This document shows, piece after piece, positions 23,933 to 34,977 of a stretch of DNA of 64,000 bases (positions are counted from its first letter, which is position 1; every line of letters begins with the position of its first letter). The stretch covers positions 1,550,001 to 1,614,000 of the forward strand of contig KE546974.1 of NCBI GenBank assembly GCA_000442125.1, in the 5' to 3' direction. The notes below the pieces were generated by a model. That model was not told the DNA's origin. It did no database searches and saw only the letters and a program-made list of their open reading frames with translations. This DNA comes from Opeltia flavorubescens. Lineage: Eukaryota > Ascomycota > Lecanoromycetes > Teloschistales > Teloschistaceae. Both the position numbers and the translations under genes were made by a program.

Positions 23933-25172
23933 TGTTCTCCTCCAAAGGAGCAGCAACGCCTGTGGTACGTTGACCTCCTGCTGCACACATTTTCTCAAAC
24001 ACATGCGATCCAATGTTGATCCCTAAAGACGAAGTCATTGCACCTGGAGTCGAGGTCACGATGACTCTGTGCCGGCAGCAGGTACGATCAAGACTCGTGC
24101 AATCGATTGCCAAACTAGAGATGTCGCTGTGTCAAACATCCGAGAGGTCGAATCAACGGATCCGATACCTCGATATCCGTGACCACCAAATTCAGTGATA
24201 ACAGATGCTGTCGTCCGAACTTGCATGACTGGACTAGGTGTCAGTGGGTGGTCGTGATGTAGGTTGTCGTGTTCTGGCGAACGCAGCAGGCTGACTTGAG
24301 ATAAAGGATGTGTTCATCGATGAAAGGGATTATTGCGCCCGTCTCCTCAGTATACCATCGGTTGCGGAGAAAAGGTCAAGGTCTCCGTCGGTCATGATCA
24401 AAGCCTGTGATTTCGACTTGGGAACCCAGTGTTCGAACGGATGAACCTCGGTCATCACCATGTCACCCCGATCGTCGAGTTGTGGAAACCAGGATAACAC
24501 CCGGACTCAAGGTAAGAGCCACGTCCAACCACTGGAGAGATTGCTGGTCTCGTGCACCAATTCCGTTATACCATTTCGAAGCAATGAATGGTATGAATCA
24601 ATCTTTTCGACGATGTCGAATAGTGGTCAGACTTCAGGGACTGCGATCGTGAAGCAGTGCTCGAGAGTAAGGCCGTCCATTACGGCCTGCCTCCAATGAC
24701 TGAGTTCCCGTAGATGATGGGGGATATGGTTGTCCGAGCCATGTGGAGTAGATATATCCCGAATGACTCAACCTGGGCGGCATTTTTGATCTGATGCTGA
24801 CTCGGGCTGCGCCGTGATCCCGCACGGCCAGCCAAAACCACAGTGAGCGATCAAGTGGTTGAGCTTCCAAGATAGCGATCCATTGTCGAACCGGCCGGGC
24901 CCCGGGCAACACCAAGCTGCGCCCTCGACCAGTCTCAACTGTTGCTGCAACGCGGACCATCAATTGGTCAAGCCGACTCGAAGGGGATGGAAAGAATCAG
25001 CGACGAATTCTCTCCTTTCGGCCGGTACAGTATGGGCAGCACCAGACTCCGGGCGGTCATTGTAGGTATCGCCGTTCATCATCCGTGCCCCTTGAATTAA
25101 CCCCTGACCCTGTCTGTTTTGGCAGCGGATGAGTGGACGTCGACGGGTTTGACAGATCAATTTTAGGGAATG

Positions 25173-25960
25173 GTAAGTACAGTCATGCGGATTGACCGCT
25201 CCTTTCTGTTCTTTGCCAATGCTGATCATTTGGCGGAGGACACAAGGAGAAGTGGTGAATCGTACAGCTTAAGGATGATCGACCCTCAGGTTTCGAGCCT
25301 GCAAGCCGATTTTTTGGGTAGTCTTCACCGACTAGACGCGGTACGGGAGGCTGCATTTAGAGACAAACATTGCTCGGACATGTTAAACATGCGGTGAGAT
25401 CAATCCTCGGAACTAGCCTTGGTTTTACTCCGACGCTGACGCTGAGGCGAGGCGAGCAAAGGCCAATAGGGCGTGGAGAATTAGGCCGATCGATGTGCAG
25501 GTACGGCGAGGGTTGTGAATATTGATTTCTTGAATGGCTTCAGCGCTGAGACAGACGAAGACGGCTCTGTGTGGAGGTTTTGGACGGATGGTGACAGATC
25601 GAGCCGCTCGCTCCATCGGATAACCACCAATAGCCATGTTCAAGCTTGCGGTGAGCACGGCCATCGAAGCTGACCTTTCGTTTCCAACGCTAATCAAGTG
25701 GCGAGGAATACAAGACCAACAGTGAACCATTCAGCGCAAGGGTGATCAGTCCCCTAAGCTAGAGTTGGGATCTGCAAGCTGAAATAGCCGGTAATGTTCA
25801 GTCCCCAGGTATGTTTTTGGTCAGGGTTTTTCGGGGGAGATACCCTCCTTCTCAATTGAGAAAACCATCAAGCAATCATATCCAAGTTTGTAGTGAGTCC
25901 GGTCCTCGGACTTGCTTATGATTACGTTTGACGCTGACCATACGGCCAGGAAGACGGCGG
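25173..25960 (+). repeat. Exon-intron tandem array C (about 240-bp unit)
   Basis: Donors at 25173 (GTAAGT), 25394 (GTGAGA), 25651 (GTGAGC) and 25892 (GTGAGT) are spaced 221, 257 and 241 bp. Each is followed within about 50 bp by a branch-like GCTGAT, GCTGACGCTGA, GCTAATC or GCTGACC, then by homologous text. An example is TTTGCCAATGCTGATCATTT against TTTCCAACGCTAATCAAG. The blocks after it, including GGATGATCGACCCTCAG and GGTGATCAGTCCCCTAAG, also correspond. Open frames are short, so these units are probably decayed exons. Confidence 0.55.
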
Positions 25961-26129
25961 CCAGCAGAATGTGAGCGTTGGGCTCATCGATTCTCCGGTG
26001 GCTAGAATCGTGCACTTCGATTCCTTAAAGATGTTCTGCGTCGAAGGCTATCGAACAGGGCTCCAATCGGGAGCTTCCCGGTAGAGAGCCTCCTTCTCCA
26101 TTGAGAAACCATCATGCAGCCATGCTAAG

Positions 26130-28340
26130 GTATGACCCCTTGTCCCTTGCTCTTTCTCAACCGCTACTGAGGCAAAGTGTTTATGCACGAGTGACCGATC
26201 GATCCAGATTCAAAGCTATAATTCTGCCCATTGATTTCTTGAATGATATTCGGCAACGAGGGTTGTCGAGTATGGCTCCGATTGGGGCTCTCGATGGAGA
26301 AAGTCCTCCTCTCCATTAAGGAACCACCATGTTCGGCCATGCCACGGTATGTCCCCAATTCTCTTACTCTTCCTCGACCGCCATTGAGGCAAAATGTTTG
26401 TATAGCGAGAAGTTAATCGATACTGCTGCCAAGCTATGTCTTTGCGAATTGGCTTTCCGGAGAGTTTTCAAGCTTCAGGCGTGGTCAATCAAGGCTCTGG
26501 TCGGGGACTCTCAACAGCAGTCGGAGCTCTCTGCTTCGGCAAAACACCATCGTTCATCGAGGTTCAAATACGCTGAGGTATGTTCCAATGTCCTTGCTGT
26601 TTTTTTTTGGCCTTCGTTGTGGCAAGGNGGATTCGATTTTTCCTTCCACCATGCGGGTCTCGCAACTTCGGCTTCCGTTAGGGACTCTCGACACCAGTCG
26701 CAGGCGTCTGCTCCGTCAAAGAACCATCGTCAATCCAGCGTCAGTCCTGTCTAGGTATGCGATCGATACCCTTGCTATCTCTTTGCTTGTTGTTTGGGCA
26801 GAGCAGATTTGGATCTGACCTTCAGGTGGCTGACAGGGACGAGGGTCAAGTCACCGGCGACAAAGGTTCCGTTTGAGGACATTTGGCAGATTGGATTTTC
26901 CATTCCGTAGAAGACCCAGTGCTCGGCCGTATCCAGGGATGCTGAGGTATGACCCGATTCCCTTGCTCTTTCATTCTGTCTATGTAGGTAGATTGGTCCT
27001 GGATCTGACGGCCAGCGTAGGTTTCGGGAGGTAGTGAGACAGGTGGTATAAGATGCCGGTGACCAAGGCTTCGACGAAGAATATTTGGGGAATGGGATGT
27101 TCCGCTCCATCGTAGGCCGTCGTTTAACCATGTCCAGGCATTCTCAGGTATGTCCTTGAATCCCCTTCTCCTTTCACTCTGTTTGTGTGGGCAAAGCAGT
27201 CCTAGATCTGACGGCCAGCGTGGGTTGCAGGGGCGGTGAGTCAAGGCTCTGATCGAGGACCTTTGGCCGATGGAGTCTTCCGCTCCATCATGACCCACCA
27301 TCCAAATACATCCAGAGATGCTGAGGTATGCCCGGAAGTCTCTTGCTCTTTCTCGCTTTCCGTTTGTGCAATGCGTGTTCGAATCTAGCGCTTCCATATG
27401 AGGTGTGTGGATGGAGATTGAGCTGACCTTCTTGGGTCCTGTCTTTTGAGAGCTGAGCCTCTCAACGCTGTCGTTACAGCTATGGCTACGACTTGGCCAT
27501 TTTTAGGTACGCTGCGTTTTGTTTCCAAACACCCCTACTCTTTCTCGCTTTCCGTTCAGGTAGAGTGGGTGTGCGGGTCTGCAGGTTTGGATCCGTCATT
27601 GGGTCTGAGATGTGTGGCGAAGGAGACTGAGTTGGCCATCCCGGCTCTGCTCCTCCAAGAGCTAAGCCTTTCATCGGCGTCGCGATCGCTGAAGTTATGA
27701 CTCAATCACGTTCAGGTATGCTGAGGTTTGTTCTGGACGTCGTTCTCTTCTTTGCTTTGCTTTCCTTTTTGAAATGGGAGTTCGGATTGACGCTTCAGTG
27801 TGAGGTGTGTGGCGAGGGAAATGGAGGAGGCTCCGCTCCTTCGAGAGCTGGACCGTTTATCGGTGTCGCTGCAGCTGCCCCTATGACTCAACCATGTGTG
27901 CAGGTTAGTTGAGGTAAATTCCAAGCCACCCTTCTCTTTCTCAATCTTCGTTAAGGTAAAGCGATCTCGGATCTACCCACCGGTGTTGAGAGATCTGTGG
28001 CAAGGGAGATGAAATCGGCCACTCCAGCATGAAGATCTGGAAGTGGGACCTCTTGCTCATGCTATCGATGTTGCTGCAGAGTTAGCTGTAAGTCAACCAT
28101 GTTCGGATCCGCCGAGGTAGGCTCCCATCCTCCCTGCCCTCTCTCGGCCTGTGTTGTCGGTCGGTGGGTTCGAATCTACCACCCAGGGTGAGGTCAACGA
28201 CAGGGGAGTTGGAGCTGGCCATTCCAGCTCGGAGTCCATGGAGGCTGAGCCTTTGACTCCCTCCATCGATGCTGCAGCTGCTGTGGCTGCTCTGGCGATG
28301 GATGATGGTGGGTTTGAGGGTGGCGGAGAGGTAAGACTGC
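26130..28340 (+). repeat. Exon-intron tandem array D (about 200-bp unit, 12 donors)
   Basis: Donor-like GTATGT, GTATGC, GTAAG or close variants, typically preceded by GAG, CAG or TAG, occur at 26130, 26347, 26578, 26755, 26947, 27148, 27326, 27507, 27716, 27914, 28117 and 28331. Spacings range from 177 to 231 bp. Each donor is followed by a pyrimidine stretch such as CTTGCTCTTTCTC and then a conserved exon opening such as GGATCTGACG. The last units have the longest open stretches, for example APSRAGPFIGVAAAA and EPLTPSIDAAAAVAA. Earlier units have stops. One N lies at 26627. This is probably a gene with a tandemly duplicated exon-intron unit, at least partly decayed. Confidence 0.6.
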
Positions 28341-28543
28341 TCCCCTTGACCTCCTGAGAACGGCTTATCTCAGGGGCTGGTGAGGTCAAGAGTGAAAGTA
28401 TGGAGGCTAATAGCTACAGGTAAGGACAAGAGGTCGATGAAGGGTCACGAATGAGGATGTTGTGTCACTGGGACAAGCGACCAGGATATGATGGGGAGTG
28501 CAGGGATGGGAATGAGTGGATTTTCTTAATCGGAGCTACTGAT

Positions 28544-28556
28544 CACGTGAGATAAG
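28544..28556 (+). promoter_or_regulatory. CACGTG E-box next to GATAAG box
   Basis: The sequence TGATCACGTGAGATAAG holds an E-box (CACGTG, 28544-28549) directly followed by a GATAAG element (28551-28556), about 380 bp upstream of the permease start. GATA factors of the AreA/Nit2 type control nitrogen-compound permeases in fungi. A role here is inferred from position and motif only. Confidence 0.35.
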
Positions 28557-28930
28557 TTGGTCTTGGCATTTTTCACAAAAGGGAGCCCATAGGTGTTTTC
28601 AAGGACTTGGGGGACTAGAAGAGGCAGGAAGATGGGAATCAGCTTCATCGACCCCTTTGAAGCAGCAGCTGCGAGGATACGATCCTCTACATATAGAAGC
28701 ACTTTGGATTACTTATATCGCTCCAACTTCTACTTGTATCCTTCTCCCTGTCTAGCTCCACCCTAACACAAGCTGACAATGAGCTAATTAACCAATCCTC
28801 CCCACCTCCGATCGACGGTGGCGTGATCGCAAAAAACGCTTAACCAGACTTCACGATACCCCATCCTATTATCTGCAAGGTACAGGCTTGGCGAAAGCTT
28901 GTCGCTGCATCTCCTTCGAGCGACTCTGCC

Positions 28931-31536
28931 ATGAGAAGCATCAGCCACGAGAACGATGACGCCCATCTTGCCGCTCTGGGCCACAAGCCCGAGCTCCAGC
29001 GGAACTTCTCGCCTTTGTAAGTTGTACCGTGGTTGAGTACCAGAGTGGAAGACTCGTCTCAGGTGGACTTACCATGGTCATAGGGCTATGCTTGGCTTGG
29101 CCTTCGCTATTCTCAATGTATGCGCTCTTCCGAAGAAGGAAGACGTTGGCAATTCAGGCTAATCGAATCATCGGGGAAATAGTCATNGACAGCGTTAGCA
29201 GCAAGCCTATCCCTTGCGCTTCCCAGCGGAGGTTCTACAGCAGTGATATGGGGTAAGCTTTGCTTATTCGATTCAATCCTCGTCTGCGGCCAGCTAATTT
29301 CATATCAGGTTTGATTACAGCCGGCATCTGTAATTTGTGTCTCGCAGCATCACTCGCGGAGTTCCTATCCGCATACCCAACGTTCGCATACCTCTCCTCG
29401 CGATGGTAATCGGCGGAAAGCTAAGGATGTTCTGATAGCGCGTCGGGGCAGTATCTTTGGGTGGCAGGTAAGTTGCACGAACACCTTTGTTCACCTAGCG
29501 TACTATTTGCTGATTCTAGGCGGTAGTCGGTGAGTGGGACAAAGCTATCCGGTAGAGAAGATTTCGACTCACCATGATGAAGTCAGCTGGAAGCCTTGGG
29601 TCCCGATCCTGACCTGGATCACTGGCTGGATCAATGTTTCCGGATGGGTACTTTGAAAGACTCTTGAAGGTTATAGCCGAGTGCTTACTTACATGTAGAT
29701 CGCGCTCGTTGCTTCCGGTGGCCTTCTTGGCAGCCAGATCATCGTCGGCATCATCTCCTTTATGAATCCAGTAAGCGTGAACGTATAAATTGCAGGATTA
29801 CGACTGCTAATCGACCTTCAGACCTACTCGCCGCAGAGATGGCACCAGTTTCTTATCTACATAATATATAATGTTGCTGCTTTCTGTATGAACGCTTTTG
29901 GCAACCGGCTTCTACCATGGGTTATAAAAGGCGCCTGTAAGATTATAGCACATTTCTGGGGAGAAGATACATGCTTATCCAAGTAGTCACTTGGTCTATC
30001 TCTGGATTTATCATTATCTCGATTACATTGCTTGCATGCGCTTCGCCTGATTATTCGACCGGAGAGTAAGTTTTTCATGCAAGAAATATGATTATGATCT
30101 CCCGCTGACTTGGGTAGCTTCGTATTTCGAGAATTCGTCAACGAGATTGGATGTAAGATTACGTTCAATGGTCCCTTCACGAGGCCACGGACATGCCGGA
30201 CTAATGTTACGTAGGGCCTGATGGTATTGCTTGGCTCTTGGGAGTAGGTCAGCTTATCTGCGCGCACAGAGCATCGGCTGATCGAGCACTTTACAGCTTC
30301 TCCAAGCAGGTCTTGGTCTCGCGGGCTACGTAAGTCAAGTTCAAGCTGCACTATGACTGATCATCGACTCACACGCTCAGGATGCCGTCGCCCACATGAT
30401 CGAAGGTGAGCCTCACCACATCTCTTCCCAGACTCGAAATCTTACGCCCCGCAGAAATCCCAGATCCGACAGTCCAAGGGCCTCGAATCATGATCGCCTG
30501 CGTCGGAATCGGCATGTTCACAGGTTTTATCTTCTTGATGGTACTCCTGCTAGTAGCTGGTCCCATCGAGGATGTCATTGAATCGGCCGCGGGTCCGTTG
30601 CTTCATATCTTCTTCAACGCGACGAATAGTAGGACTGGTTCTATTATGCTTTTACTGTATGTACCTTCTCTCCCCTTTTTCCATCATTCTAAGTCGTGCG
30701 AAAATTGATGATCACCAGATTTCCACTTGTATGCCTCCTCTTCGCAACAATCAGTATCATGACCACGAGCAGCCGTATGACTTGGGCGTTTGCTCGGGAT
30801 GGCGGATTACCCATGTCTAAAGTCTTTGCAAGAGTCCATCCTACTTTGGGTTTACCGCTCAACTCACTGTATCTTACTACGGCGCTGGTGGTTATCTTCG
30901 GCTGTATATTCCTGGGCTCTGATAGGTATGTCCTGCAAATCAATCGTAAAACCAGATTACGGGGCAAGCTGATCATCTACAGCGCATTCAATGCCATCAT
31001 CTCAGCCTCTGTCGTCGCACTCGGCGTATCATATGCGATGCCCATTGCAATCAATTGCCTTCGGGGCCGCAAGATGTTGGGACCGAGACCGTTTGTGTTG
31101 CCGGAACCTTTTGCGTGGTTTGCGAATTTGGTAAGAGAGCTGAGGGTGTTAGTGCATAGTCGTTGCTTATTGATTTGGAACTAGCTTGGTCTTGCCTACG
31201 TCATCGTTACCACGGTTCTCTTTCTCTTCCCGCCCGAGTTGCCGGTTACGGGGAGTAATATGAGTGAGTTTTTTCCCGCGCCTGCACCACCATGCTATTG
31301 ATCATCATCGACATGGTGAAGTGATTGATACGTCTGTTGATTTTTGGGTGTATTTAGATTACTGCATCGTTGCCTTCGCGATCGTTATCATCATCTCCAC
31401 CTTTCAATGGTTTGTCGACGGGCGCATGAATTTCAAAGGACCACGGATCGATCAGGGACTTGTGAATGATGGTCGTGTGGATCCAGCGATTGGCGATGTT
31501 GGTGATGTCAAAGACGATGGCGGGAAGGCTGCTTAA
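28931..31536 (+). CDS. Amino-acid/GABA/choline-type permease (APC superfamily)
   Basis: This predicted plasma-membrane transporter would import an amine or amino acid by cation symport. It is cut by about a dozen short introns. Exons 1-3 read AHLAALGHKPELQRNFSPL, then MLGLAFAILNSWTAL and AASLSLALPSGGSTAVIW. Later exons read TAGICNLCLAASLAEFLSAY, WISGWINVSGW-like helices, GLAGYDAVAHMIEEIPDPTV, then SSRMTWAFARDGGLP and MPIAINCLRGRK. These are hallmark blocks of the fungal GABA-permease (Uga4/Hnm1-like) branch. The N at 29186 must be G to give SWTAL. The intron ending near 29438 uses a weak GTTCGC donor, and the donor just before 29470 is ambiguous, so exact exon ends there are uncertain. The substrate cannot be told from sequence. 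It ends in an acidic Asp/Gly/Lys tail. Promoter GATA and E-boxes lie about 380 bp upstream. Confidence 0.9.
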
Positions 31537-33727
31537 TATGGCGGAGAGGGCAATGTGTGGTGGGAGAAAGGCTGTGTGGAGTGGAGGTATGCCGTGAGAA
31601 TGTATATAGGTGGGATGCTGAGGGTGATGGGTGGGTTCGTTGTGAACAAATTTGCTTGTCGAGGTGAGATGTATACGGCTTCTTGATGAATGGAAGATCA
31701 TCATTGGTGTCACTGTCCAAGCTTCGAGAGATGATCGTGTAGGACATGATACGGGCTGAGCCACAGAGATACTTTCAATTAAACTAGTCGGAGATGGGAT
31801 ATGATCATTTCCCTTAACATCAGGGTTTCGGTAGTCGGAACTACAAACATCGTAGGCAATATCAGATAATTTTGGTCGACTAATCTCATAGCGATTATGA
31901 TTGATCATGAAGTCAGTACGCCGGATATTATAGGCGATAATTGTCAAAATTGATCATGATACTGGTCGGTATCTATATCATCTACACCTGATTATTTTAC
32001 CGGCAATGTTCGGTCAAATTTTCCTGCCAGAAACCCTACTTGATCGCCGACAATTCTGTGGAGAAGAGCAATTTTCCATCATGTACGCAGACCTCAACAA
32101 CGCGCACACTTTACACGCAATAAGATGTACAAGAAAGCCATAGACTTGCACACACCTCCCGCAATCTGCAGGAAATAACCTCAATTTCACGCCTTATCTA
32201 TAAACTACATTCCACATCAATTGATAAAATAAATTTACTGTATACATTCAGCTCTCCGCCCTTTCCACACCATGTTGATTCAGAAGAGAAAAACGACATT
32301 CGAGCTCCGACCACCAAGTTTTTGTAGGGTAGCTGGACTTTTTACGAGAGACATTCGGCGATGGGAAGGACGATAGCAATGTATTAAGGGTTTTTTTGGT
32401 AAATGTCACTATACCAGATGTTTTTCTGGTGATTATCTATATTTATCTACGTTCTGTTTCTTTTTTTTCTCTCTAAACGGGTTGAGGTTTTTGAACTTGG
32501 TGTTTCAATGGGATTTGCATGTATGACGATTGAATCTATGGCGGATATCGATGATATTATTTTATGCTGGGGTTTTCTTGCAACGTAAATTGTGTCACGG
32601 AGGGATGTGGTATAAGCTTCTTATCTCATGGCAATCATCTAAGTCGACGGGAGAATATCATCTTTGAAATAATTATGTCCTTTGATATAATTCGTAAATA
32701 GGATTTGCGAAACTCAAGAATACCATCATTGTGGTAGTCAGCGTATAGTACAGTTCCCATCCTTGTTTAGGCAGTGGTTCACATAATTATTCTCGACTTC
32801 AGAAAACTTTTCTAGAGTATTAGTGGCATCCATGATTTCAAATTCCACCCAAGAAAAAGAAAAAAAGGAAAGAAAATATGTCATGGTCACTAAGACTCGC
32901 GATTTTCATGTGGACCGAAGTTGGATTTTCAACTACTAGCAAAGCGCTCTGACTATTTGAATTAAGCAGCCAAATGATGCATTTTTTGTATCCACGATAT
33001 GATAATATTCTTTTTTCCAATTGTTTCAATGGCTTCTGACCTCGGTTCGTTGGTGAGACTAGCCGTTTTCAGGCAAGCCTCATGATTCTCTTGGCATTTA
33101 TTGGCAACTATCTGCATGTGCTTGAGATGGAAAGTCCGACGTATGTATTTGGGATCGTACCATCTTATCTCTGTCTTTACCCTTCTTGTATTGTCCATAA
33201 TACATGCCTCTTATCTCTCGGTACTCTTCTCTTTTAGGTATGGGATGCTGTCCAATTTATCGCGGGAAGTGTTGTCAATCACGAGGACTCTTGCAGTTGA
33301 ATAAGGGCGAGTTCAAAATTCCTCGTAGCTCACATAGTTATCTGTTCTTTCAATGACTTGTCTCATTTCCCAACTTCAACATTCCAAGAATCCCGTCCTT
33401 CTAGCTGTCTCAACATGCGTTCAGCATGGATCTCCATCATCTCACTGTAACACGCTGGCCGACCTAAATGATCATCCAGGCCAATGATTTTTCACTGCGG
33501 AGGTTTCTCCGAAAAGAGCCATGCTAGCAAACCATTGCATGCCCCCGCATTCCAGTTGCCCGCAAAACCGATTGGTCATTTGTTTGTTAAGTAAAACGCT
33601 TTGGCATCCGACGAACAAATCTAACCTCGTGCGCTGCGGCTTTCCGCCCGTATCAACATCCGCAGAAGCCAATCATCCGACAACAACAAGCGCAACGTCT
33701 ATACACGCGAAAGCTCTATATATCACC
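31537..33727. other. AT-rich intergenic stretch
   Basis: About 2.2 kb with no supportable gene. The first 400 bp give an open minus-strand frame, but it overlaps the permease end and shows no protein character. The remainder is AT-rich and probably non-coding, with 3' ends and promoters of the flanking genes. Confidence 0.6.
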
Positions 33728-34855
33728 ATGATAGACGTGCGCTCGCCTGTTGCGTGCCTCTGCCTTTTCTATAGCTGTGTGGGCAAAAAAATCATTTGGT
33801 TGGGCTCCACGCTATCGCTCGCAATGGCTCTCGCTGCTAGCATATTTAACGCCACGACATTTGGCAATATTCAGAGTGATTGGATTGGCGGAAATCTTGT
33901 CTGCACTCAGTACTACGGCTCCTTCGCCGATCCCTCCGACTGCCACAAAGCCATCGATTTATTACCCATCGGTGCCGAAGAAGTTTCATTCTCCCTCCGC
34001 AATCAGGGGGATAATCGTCTGCCTTTGTCTAGGGAATTCGGTTCGTGTCCATATCAAAATCGCTTTTTGACAGATCTGGAGAACGATTCACTAAAATTGC
34101 TCTTGATTTCCATCAGGCAAATGCATGATCCAAATCGAAGTCGCCGGCGAACGAATCCCACCCGTCATAAAATTAGTACCCGATGAGATCCGCACCGTCG
34201 CCTCCTACATTATTGAGAAATGCGCGCTGGAGCCGGGAGGACCATTTGGGGGTTTTGGCACCGGAAATCTCGAGCATATGAGAGGATGGCTGACGATTCC
34301 GGAGGGCGGGTTCGATAAACCGATGCGTGAGTTATTTACTACATACGACCTCCCGAAAAAAGGCAAAAACCAAAGCCGATTATGATATAAACCCCAAAAA
34401 CTCCACCATGGGGGGAGGGGGCCCAGGGATAATTGTGAAATTTTGGAAGCTGCAGCACTAATGCTTTGATGATGAAAACAGCATACTCCACCGCCTTCCC
34501 CACAATCACAATCTCCAACCCCGTCCCCGATTATTTCTCCCCTGGAAACTTCGACCTAGACATGGCATCCTATTTCTCCCGCGCGGTATTCGACGCCGCG
34601 AAAATCCTCAGCCCGGATACGCAACAAGCGCAGATCTTGAGGGATAGAGCGTTGAGGTTGCTGCGGTTGAAGGAGATTATGGATCCGAGGGGCCAGAGGA
34701 TTCCCTGGTGGAGGGCGCCGCCGACATTGGGTGCGGGGGGAGGGTTGGTGAGGCCGGGGGTGAATAGGGGTGCTGGAGGGAGAGGGGAGGGAGGGGTCGT
34801 TACGGCGAGGAGAGGGAAGGGGAGGAGGAGGAGGGAGGTGGAGATGGGGGCTTGA
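33728..34855 (+). CDS. Hypothetical secreted or membrane-linked protein with R/G-rich tail (298 aa)
   Basis: Exons at 33728-34040, 34117-34326 and 34482-34855 sum to 897 nt in frame. The introns have GTTCGT and GTGAGT donors. A hydrophobic stretch (IIWLGSTLSLAMALAAS) about 23 residues from the start could be a signal peptide or anchor. After it come Tyr- and Cys-containing blocks, including DCHKAIDLLPIG and LPLSREFG, then CMIQIEV after intron 1. The spacing resembles a common fungal extracellular motif (Asp-Cys, Ala, Leu-Pro, later Cys). The middle has GPFGGFGTGNLEHMRGW. The last 50 residues become Gly/Arg-rich and end RRRREVEMGA, which is unusual for a secreted protein. No enzyme motif is seen. 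A start further upstream through another intron cannot be excluded. Confidence 0.65.
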
Positions 34856-34952
34856 TGGGGCACAATGGAGAATTTGAAGATGGTGGTTGTATAAGCGGGA
34901 TCTGTCATGGAGTTCAGGTTGAGGAGGTCTCGTGTGCTTAGGGCTCCGAATA

Positions 34953-34977
34953 ATATATATATATATATATATATATA
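34953..34977. repeat. AT dinucleotide microsatellite
   Basis: About twelve AT repeats, located 0.1 kb past the stop of the preceding gene. Confidence 0.95.

Noticed and set aside
12700-28340. CRISPR-like array from the regular spacing
   Set aside because: The repeats are long, diverged and contain splice signals; there are no short identical repeats or unique spacers, and the genome is eukaryotic.
1-28500. The repeat-rich left part as a transposon or virus-like relic
   Set aside because: No reverse transcriptase, integrase, transposase, capsid-like or terminal-repeat signature was recognised; the repeats are tandem and exon-intron shaped.
31354-31947. Minus-strand frame of 197 codons at the permease 3' end
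   Set aside because: Overlaps the permease coding exon antisense; the plus-strand reading is a clear family match.
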